Origin: Pseudomonas viciae
GTDB taxonomy: Bacteria > Pseudomonadota > Gammaproteobacteria > Pseudomonadales > Pseudomonadaceae
Direction: 5' to 3'
NCBI RefSeq assembly: GCF_004786035.1
Contig: NZ_CP035088.1
Location: 1,772,001-1,836,000, forward strand
Length of the DNA: 64,000 bases
The notes under the pieces are model-generated. The model made no database searches. It was not told where the DNA came from and saw only the letters and a list, made by a program, of their open reading frames with translations. Positions 55,157 to 64,000 of this stretch are shown here, piece by piece; within the stretch, counting starts at the first letter, position 1; the number at the start of each line of letters is the position of its first letter. The position numbers and the translations under genes are program-made.

Positions 55157-56269
55157 ATGAGTGGCAACTTCCTCGCCCTGGCACAGCCAGGCGTGCAACA
55201 ACTCTCGCCTTACGTTCCGGGCAAGCCTGTGGATGAGCTGGCTCGTGAGCTGGATCTGGACCCGGCCAGCATCGTCAAATTGGCCAGCAACGAAAACCCG
55301 CTGGGCGCGAGCCCCAAGGCGCTGGCGGCGATCCGCGATGAGCTGGCTGAGCTGACCCGTTACCCTGATGGCAACGGTTTCTCGCTCAAGAGTCTGCTGG
55401 CCGAGCGCTGTGGCGTGGAGCTGAACCAGGTGACCCTGGGCAACGGTTCCAATGACATCCTCGAGCTGGTGGCGCGGGCCTATCTGGCACCGGGCCTCAA
55501 TGCGGTGTTCAGCGAGCACGCGTTTGCGGTCTACCCGATCGCGACCCAGGCCGTCGGTGCCGACGCCCATGTGGTTCCGGCCAAGAATTGGGGGCACGAT
55601 CTGCCGGCCATGCTGGCTGCCATCGACGCCAACACCCGTGTGGTCTTCATTGCCAACCCGAACAATCCGACTGGCACTTGGTTCGACGCCCAAGCGTTGG
55701 ACGATTTCCTGCAGGATGTGCCCGAGCACGTGCTGGTGGTGCTGGATGAGGCCTACATCGAATACGCCGAAGGCAGCGACTTGCCCGATGGCTTGGACTT
55801 CCTCGCGGCCTACCCGAACCTGCTGGTCTCGCGCACCTTCTCCAAGGCCTATGGCCTGGCCTCGCTGCGAGTCGGCTACGGCCTGTCCACCGCTGTGGTG
55901 GCCGATGTGCTGAATCGCGTGCGCCAGCCGTTCAACGTCAATAGCTTCGCCTTGGCCGCTGCCTGCGCCGCCTTGCAGGATGACGCCTATCTGGCCGAAA
56001 GCCGTCGTTTGAACGAGGCTGGCATGCAGCAACTGGAAGCCGGGTTCCGTGAGCTGGGCCTGAGCTGGATTCCATCCAAAGGCAATTTCATCTGCGTCGA
56101 CCTCGGGCGTGTCGCGGCGCCGGTGTTCCAGGGCTTGTTGCGCGAAGGCGTGATCGTGCGTCCGGTGGCCAATTACGGCATGCCGAACCACCTGCGCATC
56201 ACCATTGGCCTACCAGCGGAAAACAGCCGTTTCCTTGAGGCGTTGAGCAAGGTTCTGGCTCGTGGTTGA
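55157..56269 (+). CDS. hisC: Histidinol-phosphate aminotransferase (HisC2 type)
   Basis: The 370-residue aminotransferase has PLP Lys230 (SRTFSKAYGLASLRVGYG), ASNENPLGASPKAL and NPNNPTG. In this supraoperon position (between pheA and tyrA) the enzyme is the broad HisH-b/HisC2 form that can act on aromatic substrates; which one dominates cannot be told from sequence. The end overlaps the tyrA/aroA start by 8 nt. Confidence 0.92.
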   Translation: MSGNFLALAQPGVQQLSPYVPGKPVDELARELDLDPASIVKLASNENPLGASPKALAAIRDELAELTRYPDGNGFSLKSLLAERCGVELNQVTLGNGSNDILELVARAYLAPGLNAVFSEHAFAVYPIATQAVGADAHVVPAKNWGHDLPAMLAAIDANTRVVFIANPNNPTGTWFDAQALDDFLQDVPEHVLVVLDEAYIEYAEGSDLPDGLDFLAAYPNLLVSRTFSKAYGLASLRVGYGLSTAVVADVLNRVRQPFNVNSFALAAACAALQDDAYLAESRRLNEAGMQQLEAGFRELGLSWIPSKGNFICVDLGRVAAPVFQGLLREGVIVRPVANYGMPNHLRITIGLPAENSRFLEALSKVLARG

Positions 56270-58505
56270 TGTCACTTCACTGCAACCTGTTGCCCCTATG
56301 ATCGGTCGCCTGGTAGTGGTCGGCCTGGGGTTGATTGGCGGTTCGTTTGCCAAGGGGCTGCGCGAAAGCGGCCTGTGCCAAGAGGTGGTCGGTGTCGATC
56401 TGGATCCGCAGTCGCGCAAGCTGGCGGTGGAGCTGGGGGTGGTGGATCGTTGCGAAGATGACCTGACGATCGCTTGCCAGGGCGCAGACGTGATTCAGCT
56501 GGCGGTGCCGATCCTGGCCATGGAAAAGTTGCTGGCGCGCCTGGCTACCATGGACCTGGGGCGCGCCATCCTCACGGATGTCGGCAGCGCCAAGGGCAAT
56601 GTCGTGCGCGCCGCCACCGAAGCCTTCGGCGGCATGCCGACGCGCTTCGTGCCCGGTCATCCGATTGCCGGTTCGGAGCAGAGCGGGGTGGAAGCCTCCA
56701 ACGCGGAACTGTTTCGTCGTCACAAAGTGATATTGACGCCGCTGGAGCAGACCGACCCGGCTGCGCTGGCGGTGGTGGACCGGTTGTGGCGCGAACTGGG
56801 TGCCGATGTCGAGCACATGCAGGTCGAGCGCCACGATGAAGTGTTGGCCGCCACCAGTCATTTGCCGCACCTGTTGGCATTCGGCCTGGTGGATTCATTG
56901 GCCAAACGCAATGAAAATCTTGAGATCTTCCGTTACGCTGCCGGCGGTTTCCGCGATTTCACGAGAATCGCCGGTAGCGACCCGGTCATGTGGCACGACA
57001 TCTTCCTTGCTAACCGCGAAGCTGTCCTGCGCACACTCGATACATTTCGCAGCGACCTCGACGCCTTGCGCGACGCGGTCGATGCAGGGGACGGGCACCA
57101 ATTGCTGGGCGTTTTCACACGCGCCAGGGTGGCCCGCGAGCATTTCAGTAAAATCCTGGCCCGTCGGGCCTATGTGGACGCTATGAACTCCAATGATCTG
57201 ATTTTCCTGGCACAACCTGGTGGCTCCCTGAGTGGGCGTATTCGTGTACCGGGCGATAAATCGATTTCCCACCGTTCGATCATGCTCGGCTCCCTGGCCG
57301 AAGGCGTGACAGAAGTGGAAGGCTTCCTCGAGGGCGAAGACGCCCTGGCGACGCTGCAAGCGTTTCGCGACATGGGCGTGGTCATCGAAGGCCCGCATCA
57401 CGGTCGCGTGACCATCCATGGTGTCGGCCTGCACGGCCTCAAGCCTGCCCCTGGCCCGATCTACCTGGGCAACTCCGGTACTTCGATGCGCCTGTTGTCC
57501 GGCCTGCTGGCCGCGCAGGACTTCGACAGCACCCTGACCGGTGACGCCTCGCTGTCCAAGCGTCCGATGAATCGTGTCGCCAACCCGTTGCGGGAAATGG
57601 GTGCGGTCATCGAGACCGCGGCCGAGGGCCGTCCGCCGATGACTATTCGCGGCGGCAACAAGCTCAAGGGCCTGACCTACACCATGCCGATGGCCAGCGC
57701 CCAGGTTAAGTCCTGCCTGCTGTTGGCGGGGCTCTATGCCGAAGGCAAGACCACTGTCACCGAGCCAGCTCCGACCCGCGACCACACCGAGCGCATGTTG
57801 CGCGGCTTTGGCTACCCGGTCACAGTCAACGGTGCCACCGCTTCCGTCGAGTCTGGCAGCAAACTGACCGCGACCCACATTGAAGTGCCGGGCGATATCT
57901 CCTCGTCGGCATTCTTTCTGGTGGCCGCCTCGATTGCCGAAGGTTCCGACCTGGTGCTCGAGCATGTCGGCATCAACCCGACCCGCACCGGCGTGATCGA
58001 CATCCTGCGTCTGATGGGTGCTGACATCACCCTGGAAAACCAGCGTGAAGTCGGCGGCGAGCCGGTGGCAGACTTGCGCGTACGAGCAGCTAAACTCAAG
58101 GGTATCGAGATTCCCGAGGCGTTGGTTCCGCTGGCCATCGATGAATTCCCGGTGCTGTTCGTGGCGGCCGCGTGTGCCGAAGGGCGTACCGTGTTGACCG
58201 GCGCCGAAGAGCTGCGGGTCAAGGAATCGGATCGTATCCAGGTGATGGCGGACGGCTTGCTGGCCCTGGGCGTCAAGTGCCAGCCAACGCCGGACGGCAT
58301 CATCATCGACGGCGGCCAGATCGGCGGTGGCGAAGTCCATGGTCACGGTGACCACCGCATCGCCATGGCCTTCAGTGTTGCGTCGTTGCGCGCCAGTGCG
58401 CCAATTCGCATCCATGATTGCGCGAACGTCGCGACGTCGTTCCCGAACTTCCTGACGCTGTGCGCGCAGGTTGGTATTCGAGTAGCACAAGAGGCACAGT
58501 CGTGA
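56262..58505 (+). CDS. Fused prephenate dehydrogenase / EPSP synthase (TyrA-AroA)
   Basis: The 747-residue natural fusion has an N-terminal NAD-dependent TyrA domain (about 10-300; [31 protein letters not shown]) and a C-terminal AroA 3-phosphoshikimate 1-carboxyvinyltransferase (about 308-745; [39 protein letters not shown]). It makes both hydroxyphenylpyruvate and EPSP, the precursor of chorismate. The start is GTG 56262 (coupled to hisC) or ATG 56298; AroA could start alone at ATG 57183. Its stop overlaps cmk. Confidence 0.93.
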   Translation: MVDVTSLQPVAPMIGRLVVVGLGLIGGSFAKGLRESGLCQEVVGVDLDPQSRKLAVELGVVDRCEDDLTIACQGADVIQLAVPILAMEKLLARLATMDLGRAILTDVGSAKGNVVRAATEAFGGMPTRFVPGHPIAGSEQSGVEASNAELFRRHKVILTPLEQTDPAALAVVDRLWRELGADVEHMQVERHDEVLAATSHLPHLLAFGLVDSLAKRNENLEIFRYAAGGFRDFTRIAGSDPVMWHDIFLANREAVLRTLDTFRSDLDALRDAVDAGDGHQLLGVFTRARVAREHFSKILARRAYVDAMNSNDLIFLAQPGGSLSGRIRVPGDKSISHRSIMLGSLAEGVTEVEGFLEGEDALATLQAFRDMGVVIEGPHHGRVTIHGVGLHGLKPAPGPIYLGNSGTSMRLLSGLLAAQDFDSTLTGDASLSKRPMNRVANPLREMGAVIETAAEGRPPMTIRGGNKLKGLTYTMPMASAQVKSCLLLAGLYAEGKTTVTEPAPTRDHTERMLRGFGYPVTVNGATASVESGSKLTATHIEVPGDISSSAFFLVAASIAEGSDLVLEHVGINPTRTGVIDILRLMGADITLENQREVGGEPVADLRVRAAKLKGIEIPEALVPLAIDEFPVLFVAAACAEGRTVLTGAEELRVKESDRIQVMADGLLALGVKCQPTPDGIIIDGGQIGGGEVHGHGDHRIAMAFSVASLRASAPIRIHDCANVATSFPNFLTLCAQVGIRVAQEAQS

Positions 58506-59191
58506 ACATAAAGGCACCGGTCGTCACCATCGATGGCCCAAGTGGCTCGGGCAAGGGGACCGTCGCCGGGATCCTGGCCAGGCAACTGGGCTGGAACCTG
58601 CTCGATTCGGGTGCCTTGTATCGCCTGCTGGCATTCGCCGCCGCCAATCATGGCGTCGACCTGACCAACGAAGAGTTGCTCAAGGCGTTGGCCGCGCATC
58701 TGGACGTGCAGTTCATCGCGGCGACCGACGGTCAGTTGCAGCGCATCATTCTGGAAGGTGACGAAGTCAGCGATGTCATCCGGACCGAAAGCGTTGGCGC
58801 CGGGGCTTCCCAGGTCGCCGCGCTGCCGGCGGTGCGCGAGGCGTTGCTGCAACGCCAGCGCGCCTTCCAGGAGCCACCGGGGCTGGTGGCCGACGGTCGC
58901 GACATGGGCACGGTAGTGTTTCCCGATGCGCCGCTGAAGATTTTCCTGACCGCCAGTGCAGAGGAGCGGGCGCGTCGCCGATATTTGCAGTTGAAGGGCA
59001 AAGGCGAGGATGTTAGTCTGTCGAGTCTGCTAGATGAGATCCGTGCACGCGACGAGCGTGACACCCAGCGCGCAGTAGCCCCGCTCAAGCCGGCGGCTGA
59101 CGCGATACAGCTGGATTCCACGGAGTTGTCCATCGATCAGGTGTTGCAACGCATCATGAGCGAGATCGCCATTCGCGATATCGCCGGGTGA
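58502..59191 (+). CDS. cmk: Cytidylate kinase
   Basis: The 229-residue kinase phosphorylates CMP and dCMP. It has the P-loop [10 protein letters not shown] near 11-20, [11 protein letters not shown] (Asp-Arg-Asp nucleotide site) and a LID with [13 protein letters not shown]. The start is GTG 58502 overlapping the tyrA/aroA stop (GTGA), so the frame is coupled; longer frames lie inside the previous gene. It is immediately followed by rpsA after 120 nt. Confidence 0.95.
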   Translation: MNIKAPVVTIDGPSGSGKGTVAGILARQLGWNLLDSGALYRLLAFAAANHGVDLTNEELLKALAAHLDVQFIAATDGQLQRIILEGDEVSDVIRTESVGAGASQVAALPAVREALLQRQRAFQEPPGLVADGRDMGTVVFPDAPLKIFLTASAEERARRRYLQLKGKGEDVSLSSLLDEIRARDERDTQRAVAPLKPAADAIQLDSTELSIDQVLQRIMSEIAIRDIAG

Positions 59192-59311
59192 CCAGGAAGC
59201 TCCGCAGGGGACCAGTCATAGTCCTGTGGTGCTTCTTTTATATGAAACTAACCCACACCGTCTGGGGTGTGGAGGCGGGCGTATTCTTCGCCCTAATCAA
59301 CAGGAATTAAA
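59192..59311 (+). promoter_or_regulatory. rpsA leader region
   Basis: This 120-nt gap has a hairpin CACACC..GGGTGTG (59253-59271) and the AATCAACAGGAATTAAA ribosome region. In E. coli the S1 leader folds so that S1 represses its own translation; the structure here suggests similar control, unproven. Confidence 0.4.
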
Positions 59312-61006
59312 ATGAGCGAAAGCTTTGCGGAACTCTTTGAAGAAAGCCTGAAAACCCTGAACCTTCAGGCAGGCTCCATCATCACCGGTGTTATCGTTGA
59401 TATCGATTACCAAGCTCGCTGGGTAACCGTTCACGCTGGTCTGAAGTCTGAAGCACTCATCCCGCTTGAGCAGTTCTACAACGACGCTGGCGAACTGAAC
59501 ATCAACGTAGGTGACGAAGTTCACGTTGCGCTGGACTCGGTTGAAGATGGCTTTGGTGAAACCAAGCTGTCCCGTGAAAAAGCCAAGCGCGCTGAATGCT
59601 GGATCGTTCTGGAAGCGGCTTTCGCAGCTGAGGAAGTGGTCAAGGGCGTTATCAACGGTAAGGTTAAAGGCGGCTTCACTGTCGACGTTAACGGCATCCG
59701 TGCGTTCCTGCCAGGTTCCCTGGTTGACGTCCGTCCAGTGCGCGACACCACGCACCTGGAAGGCAAAGAGCTGGAATTCAAGGTCATCAAGCTGGACCAG
59801 AAGCGCAACAACGTTGTCGTTTCCCGTCGCAGTGTCCTGGAAGCCGAGAACTCCGCCGAGCGTGAAGCTCTGCTGGAATCGCTGCAGGAAGGCCAACAGG
59901 TCAAAGGTATCGTCAAGAACCTCACCGATTACGGCGCATTCGTCGATCTGGGTGGCGTCGATGGCCTGCTGCACATCACCGACATGGCCTGGAAGCGTAT
60001 CAAGCATCCTTCGGAAATCGTCAACGTTGGCGACGAGATCGATGTCAAGGTTCTGAAGTACGATCGCGAGCGCAATCGTGTTTCCCTGGGCCTCAAGCAA
60101 CTGGGCGAAGATCCATGGGTTGCTATCAAAGCCCGTTACCCAGAAAGCACTCGCGTCACCGCTCGTGTTACCAACCTGACCGACTACGGCTGCTTCGCTG
60201 AGCTGGAAGAAGGCGTTGAAGGCCTGGTACACGTTTCCGAAATGGACTGGACCAACAAGAACATCCACCCTTCGAAAGTCGTACAAGTCGGCGACGAAGT
60301 GGAAGTCATGGTTCTGGACATCGACGAAGAGCGTCGTCGTATCTCCCTGGGCATCAAGCAGTGCAAATCTAACCCATGGGAAGATTTCTCTGGCCAGTTC
60401 AACAAGGGCGATAAAATCTCCGGCACCATCAAGTCGATCACCGATTTCGGTATCTTCATTGGTCTGGACGGCGGCATCGACGGCCTGGTTCACCTGTCCG
60501 ACATCTCCTGGAACGAAGTGGGCGAAGAAGCCGTACGCCGCTTCAAGAAGGGCGACGAGCTGGACACCGTTATCCTGTCGGTTGACCCAGAGCGCGAGCG
60601 CATCTCCCTGGGTATCAAGCAACTGGAAAGCGATCCGTTCTCCGAGTACGTTCAAGAGAACGACAAAGGCGCAATCGTTAAGGGCATCGTGAAGGAAGTT
60701 GACGCTAAAGGCGCCATCATCACCCTGGCCGACGATATCGAAGCGACTCTGAAAGCCTCCGAAATCAGCCGTGACCGCGTTGAAGACGCGCGTAACGTCC
60801 TGAAAGAAGGCGAAGAAGTAGAAGCCAAGATCATCAGCGTTGACCGCAAGAGCCGCGTAATCCAGCTCTCCATCAAGTCGAAAGACGTTGAAGAAGAGAA
60901 AGAAGCTATCCAGAGCCTGCGCGACAAGCCGGCTTCGGACACAGCTGCTCCTGGTCCTACCACTCTGGGCGACCTGTTGCGTGCACAAATGGAAAAACAG
61001 AACTGA
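59312..61006 (+). CDS. rpsA: 30S ribosomal protein S1
   Basis: The 564-residue protein has six S1 OB-fold repeats (about 20-88, 105-171, 190-258, 277-345, 362-432, 449-520). Repeats 3-6 have the strong RNA-binding pattern ([70 protein letters not shown]). It unwinds mRNA for initiation. Codon use is the most biased in the window, as expected for a highly expressed gene. It is the end of the supraoperon. Confidence 0.98.
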   Translation: MSESFAELFEESLKTLNLQAGSIITGVIVDIDYQARWVTVHAGLKSEALIPLEQFYNDAGELNINVGDEVHVALDSVEDGFGETKLSREKAKRAECWIVLEAAFAAEEVVKGVINGKVKGGFTVDVNGIRAFLPGSLVDVRPVRDTTHLEGKELEFKVIKLDQKRNNVVVSRRSVLEAENSAEREALLESLQEGQQVKGIVKNLTDYGAFVDLGGVDGLLHITDMAWKRIKHPSEIVNVGDEIDVKVLKYDRERNRVSLGLKQLGEDPWVAIKARYPESTRVTARVTNLTDYGCFAELEEGVEGLVHVSEMDWTNKNIHPSKVVQVGDEVEVMVLDIDEERRRISLGIKQCKSNPWEDFSGQFNKGDKISGTIKSITDFGIFIGLDGGIDGLVHLSDISWNEVGEEAVRRFKKGDELDTVILSVDPERERISLGIKQLESDPFSEYVQENDKGAIVKGIVKEVDAKGAIITLADDIEATLKASEISRDRVEDARNVLKEGEEVEAKIISVDRKSRVIQLSIKSKDVEEEKEAIQSLRDKPASDTAAPGPTTLGDLLRAQMEKQN

Positions 61007-61023
61007 GTTCTGTCAGACCATAG

Positions 61024-61052
61024 AAAAAGGGCGACTTCGGTCGCCCTTTTTT
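61024..61052 (+). terminator. rpsA intrinsic terminator
   Basis: AAAAAGGGCGA / TCGCCCTTTTTT hairpin with a short loop, 18 nt after the rpsA stop; the A- and T-rich flanks would allow action on both strands. Confidence 0.88.
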
Positions 61053-61231
61053 GTGCCTGCGATTTATCTGAATTTTTCCTCCGCGTCCGCGAGTACTGCA
61101 GTCTCTCACGTTCAATATGAAACCAATCCCGTTGCCAGGGTGTCTGTTTTGTTAAGCAGATCAATCATCTATTCAAGTCTGGCCGGCCTGAGATAAATCA
61201 TCGGATCGAGCCTCTTGTACCAAGGATGTGA

Positions 61232-61510
61232 ATGAACAAATTATTTTGGGTAATGGTCGTGCTGGCGCTGGCCGGCTGTGCCACAAGCGCCAAGACCCAT
61301 GCAGTGCGGGGCGTCAGTGGTATCGAGATCGATTGTTCAGGATTGGGTTCCGGCTGGGAGAAGTGCCATAAGAGGGCTGTCAGAGAGTGCAAGGGCGCAG
61401 GCTACAAGGTGATTACCCGATCCGACGACGCGAAGGATGAAGATCAATACCCCTTTGGTTTCAATCCGGCAGGTTATCTGACGCGTACGATGCTGGTCAT
61501 TTGTCGCTGA
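61232..61510 (+). CDS. Small lipoprotein, function unknown
   Basis: The 92-residue protein has a signal and lipobox LAGC (Cys16), so it is probably a membrane lipoprotein. The mature part has four further Cys (at about 35, 45, 53 and 91), in EIDCSGLGSGWEKCHKRAVREC and the final VICR. Four periplasmic Cys suggest two disulfides. It stands between rpsA and ihfB and I do not recognise a named family. Confidence 0.8.
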   Translation: MNKLFWVMVVLALAGCATSAKTHAVRGVSGIEIDCSGLGSGWEKCHKRAVRECKGAGYKVITRSDDAKDEDQYPFGFNPAGYLTRTMLVICR

Positions 61511-61655
61511 GTACATCCAAATGCAGCGCGTGCGCAGAAATGGGGCAAATACGACACCGAGAAGATATGTCAATACTCGGGCTGTTCAAAATCCTCCGGT
61601 CATGCTAAAACCTTTGAAGCGATTTTCCTAGCTGCTTGAAAAAGAAGGGAAAAAT

Positions 61656-61955
61656 ATGACGAAGTCGGAGTTGATCGAACGAATTGTCACCCATCAAGGG
61701 CTACTCTCATCCAAGGATGTAGAGCTGGCTATCAAGACCATGCTTGAGCAAATGTCCCAATGCCTGGCTACGGGAGATCGTATCGAGATCCGTGGCTTCG
61801 GCAGCTTCTCCCTCCACTACCGCGCCCCGCGGGTAGGTCGTAATCCAAAAACCGGTCAGTCCGTTAGCCTTGATGGGAAATTTGTTCCTCATTTCAAGCC
61901 GGGTAAAGAGCTTAGGGACCGGGTGAATGAGGAAGAGGAGGGGGATGACCTTTAA
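61656..61955 (+). CDS. ihfB: Integration host factor subunit beta
   Basis: The 99-residue HU-family DNA-bending protein has [23 protein letters not shown], the basic arm pattern [10 protein letters not shown] with the intercalating Pro, and [13 protein letters not shown]. It pairs with IhfA. In Pseudomonas ihfB (himD) borders the O-antigen gene cluster, which fits what follows here. Confidence 0.96.
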   Translation: MTKSELIERIVTHQGLLSSKDVELAIKTMLEQMSQCLATGDRIEIRGFGSFSLHYRAPRVGRNPKTGQSVSLDGKFVPHFKPGKELRDRVNEEEEGDDL

Positions 61956-61981
61956 CGGGATGTACAGAAGAAGGGATATTC

Positions 61982-62224
61982 ATGTGGAACTTTAAACGTC
62001 TGGCGCTAGCCTTGCTCGTGATGCTGGTGGCTTCAGCTGTTGTTCTGTTCGTGCTTGAAAATAATCAGTCTGTCGCTCTGATGATTTTTGGTTGGGGCGC
62101 ACCATCGCTGCCAGTTGCGGTACTGGTGCTAGGTGCCTTTTTGGCTGGCCTCACGCTGGGGCCTTTACTGGGTACCTATATTGCGCTGCGGGAGAGGCGT
62201 CGTACGCGCAAGACGGCTGTTTGA
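61982..62224 (+). CDS. LapA domain (DUF1049) membrane protein
   Basis: The 80-residue protein has two membrane helices (about 5-27 and 42-66) with ENNQSVALMIFGW between, and a basic tail (RERRRTRKT), the LapA/DUF1049 layout. E. coli LapA takes part in regulated LPS assembly with LapB; no LapB is adjacent here. It is 26 nt after ihfB and probably cotranscribed. Confidence 0.88.
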   Translation: MWNFKRLALALLVMLVASAVVLFVLENNQSVALMIFGWGAPSLPVAVLVLGAFLAGLTLGPLLGTYIALRERRRTRKTAV

Positions 62225-63107
62225 GCGACCTTTTTCTATAACTAGGTTGTTGACTACAGGTATAGGTCCGGAGCTCCTGACCGTTACGTCATGCATTTAG
62301 AATGCAATCATGGCGTTGTGGCTCGAATGGCTCATTTCATCGCTGCTCACCATGGCGTTACGTGTGGTGTCAGTAGCTATTGTCGTGATTATTCTCCGAG
62401 CTTTCGGCCAAACCTGGTCCTTCGTCCTCAAGATGCTATCGAAACCTCTGGAGAGTGTCTGACACCAGGGTTGTCGTACGCCATCGAGATGGGCTAACCC
62501 ATCGTCGCTACTCTCTAGCAGGCCACGTCGCACGTCCTGTGCTTGCCTGTAAATGTAGGGAACAGCATGACCTTTTAGTCCCGTTGATCTGCAACCTAAT
62601 TCAGGATTCGCTTGTCGAAGTGACACATTGATGCGGTATTTTGTTCAGAATAGAGCCAAAGTACGCTGGTGTTGGAGTTTTGTGGCCTGCAATTGTGCAA
62701 CATTTAGGAAAAACTGCAGCAACCGCATAAGTCCAAGCTACGCTCAATGTGAGGCTGGAAGGATGTGTTGCGTCGGCGATATGCGAATTGCGGGTAGTAT
62801 GCATATTCTGGATTTTTGATATTAAATTAGTGGCTCTATGCCACTCAGTAAAACCGATGCTCTACTCCCCTGAAGTGCCATTATTCCAATATCAAAGGAT
62901 GGATAACGTGTGGAAAGAACGGCCAAGCGTCGACAATTGTGGTGGTAGCAGCCAAAATGTTGCTTAACGACATTACATTTTGCTGAAGTGATTGGGATGT
63001 TGAAGGATTGGAGTTCAGCACCTAATGTTTTAGTGATACTTAGACATAATTAGAAGCATGGATTTTTTCGTAGTGTCAGCGGCACGTGCGAATTTTGAGG
63101 AGAGCGA
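62225..63107. other. AT-richer gap before the O-antigen locus
   Basis: This 883-nt stretch has a lower GC content than anything before it in the window. I find no convincing gene apart from a possible 50-residue peptide (62310-62462). A GTGGTGGTAGCAGCC sequence near 62940 resembles the core of operon polarity suppressor (ops) elements. The rest shows no REP arm and no clear hairpin. Confidence 0.5.
62310..62462 (+). CDS. Possible small membrane peptide
   Basis: A 50-residue open frame encodes MALWLEWLISSLLTMALRVV, then a hydrophobic run (SVAIVVIILRAFG) and a short tail ending KPLESV. The hydrophobicity is continuous like a one- or two-helix membrane peptide. There is no good ribosome site and I do not recognise it; it may be chance or a remnant. 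Confidence 0.25.
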   Translation: MALWLEWLISSLLTMALRVVSVAIVVIILRAFGQTWSFVLKMLSKPLESV

Positions 63108-64000
63108 ATGTTGAACGGGACTACAGCTGCATCTGAGTTTTTCCCTTTGGATGATCGCTCGAGCGTTAATCACGTCGCTACCGTAGCCGTACTGCTGTGT
63201 ACAAGAAATGGCGAACGTTATCTGGCCGAACAAATGATCTCGTTGGAAAGGCAAACTTTTCAAAACTTTAAGGTCTTTGTTTCAGATGATGGTTCGAATG
63301 ATGCAACAGTTGCAATGCTCAAAGAATATGCTGACCGTTGGGGGCATGATCGGATATCAATATACGAGGGGCCGCTGAAAGGTTTTGCTCGAAATTTTCT
63401 CTCAATAAGCTGCAGGCAAAATGTCGAGGCGGACTATTATGCTTGGTGTGATCAGGATGATATCTGGAACAGTGACAAGTTGGAAAAAGCAGTTGGCCAG
63501 TTGTCGAGAGTGCCTCGTAATGAACCCGCATTGTACTGCTCGCGGACCGAACTTATCGATGAGAGTGGCAAGCATATAGGCTTTTCTCCGTCGTTTTCTC
63601 GTCCTGCAAATTTTCGCAATGCACTGGTTCAAAATATCGCGGGCGGTAATACCATGGTATTCAATCATGCGCTAATGAACCTACTGCGTGAGGCGGGGGC
63701 GGAAGTGCCGGCAGTTTCTCATGATTGGTGGGCGTATATGATCGTAAGCGGCTGTGGTGGAAAAGTCCTGTATGATGTTGCCCCGTCTGTCCGTTATCGG
63801 CAGCATAGTGCCAACTGTGTAGGTTCGAATACGGGAATTTTTGAAAAAAGTAAAAGAATTAAACAGTTGTTACACGGTCGCTTCCGCTTCTGGATGGATC
63901 AGAATCTTGTAGCCTTGCAGGCGATCAGTCATCGTTTTACTTCTGAGAATATACAGACGTTGGAGAAGTTTGGTGCCGCTCGTCAATATAGGTTACTGCG
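63108..64000 (+). CDS. Family 2 glycosyltransferase, 5' part (O-antigen cluster)
   Basis: The frame is open to the right edge, giving 297 residues so far. GT-A motifs: VAVLLCTRNGERYLAEQ (27-43), nucleotide-binding SDDGSND (59-65), DQDDIW (115-120, metal site) and SHDWWAYM near 205 (acceptor or base region). DQDDIW with HDWW is typical of rhamnosyl- and related transferases of O-antigen loci. GAGGAGAGCG lies upstream of the ATG. Many AAT, TTT, ATA and AGG codons contrast with the GC-rich genes before it, consistent with transfer. Confidence 0.87.
   Translation, partial: MLNGTTAASEFFPLDDRSSVNHVATVAVLLCTRNGERYLAEQMISLERQTFQNFKVFVSDDGSNDATVAMLKEYADRWGHDRISIYEGPLKGFARNFLSISCRQNVEADYYAWCDQDDIWNSDKLEKAVGQLSRVPRNEPALYCSRTELIDESGKHIGFSPSFSRPANFRNALVQNIAGGNTMVFNHALMNLLREAGAEVPAVSHDWWAYMIVSGCGGKVLYDVAPSVRYRQHSANCVGSNTGIFEKSKRIKQLLHGRFRFWMDQNLVALQAISHRFTSENIQTLEKFGAARQYRLL

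Noticed and set aside
62291..62497. A 68-codon frame overlapping the small peptide candidate
   Set aside because: Composition is random (Cys, His and Ser scattered) with no ribosome site; the frame at 62310 is more protein-like.
62628..62967. Short frames in the AT-richer gap (63 and 72 codons)
   Set aside because: No ribosome sites, no hydrophobic or domain pattern, and they overlap each other in different frames.

Overview
The window comes from the chromosome of a fluorescent Pseudomonas, most like the P. fluorescens group. The evidence is high-GC coding sequence, gene order matching the conserved Pseudomonas core (che-mot-ccm, the serC to rpsA supraoperon, ihfB next to the O-antigen locus), a 1-undecene synthase (UndA), the NAGGN osmoprotectant operon, and many paired REP palindromes between genes. 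Almost all of it is core genome. I found no insertion sequence, prophage, CRISPR array, tRNA or rRNA gene.

Layout. 1-6095: end of the polar flagellar chemotaxis operon, reading cheA (3' end only), cheB, motC, motD, a ParA-type ATPase (ParC), a CheW-domain protein (ParP), cheW and a DUF2802 protein. 6297-8194 (minus): a small FlhB-C-terminal-like protein and a FliK-like protein. 8393-15358: the complete cytochrome c maturation operon ccmABCDEFGHI, including a 58-residue CcmD. 15373-19617: a proline-rich lipoprotein, speE, an LtaS-like membrane phosphoglycerol transferase and a DUF3309 peptide. 19986-21754: an SDR, a YnfA-like membrane protein, a CsrA/RsmA paralogue and a YheU-like protein. 21974-26890 (minus): asnO, ngg and an M42 peptidase, which make and probably turn over N-acetylglutaminylglutamine amide. 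27176-35121: mnmC, polyphosphate:AMP phosphotransferase, a thiolase, a small conserved protein, an EamA exporter and fumC.

35313-43319: a DUF2059 protein, a BolA-family protein, trhO, a DsbA-like protein, an ABC exporter, an RbdA-like PAS-GGDEF-EAL protein and undA. 43455-48439 (minus): a diguanylate cyclase, then yciK, mupP, ubiG and mtaD. 48546-52733: mtnA and gyrA. 52964-61006: the mixed-function supraoperon serC-pheA-hisC-tyrA/aroA-cmk-rpsA. 61232-62224: a small lipoprotein, ihfB and a LapA-domain protein. 62225-63107 is AT-richer and has no clear gene. At 63108 a low-GC family 2 glycosyltransferase begins and runs off the window; this is almost certainly the first gene of the strain-variable O-antigen cluster.

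Two families of REP doublets sit in at least 14 intergenic gaps and account for most non-coding structure. The strongest leads outside the ordinary core are the O-antigen boundary with its undescribed leader, the RbdA-UndA pairing, nested repeats inside three REP doublets, a 27-bp perfect-stem palindrome between gyrA and serC, and a promoter that runs straight into a terminator-like hairpin in front of trhO.
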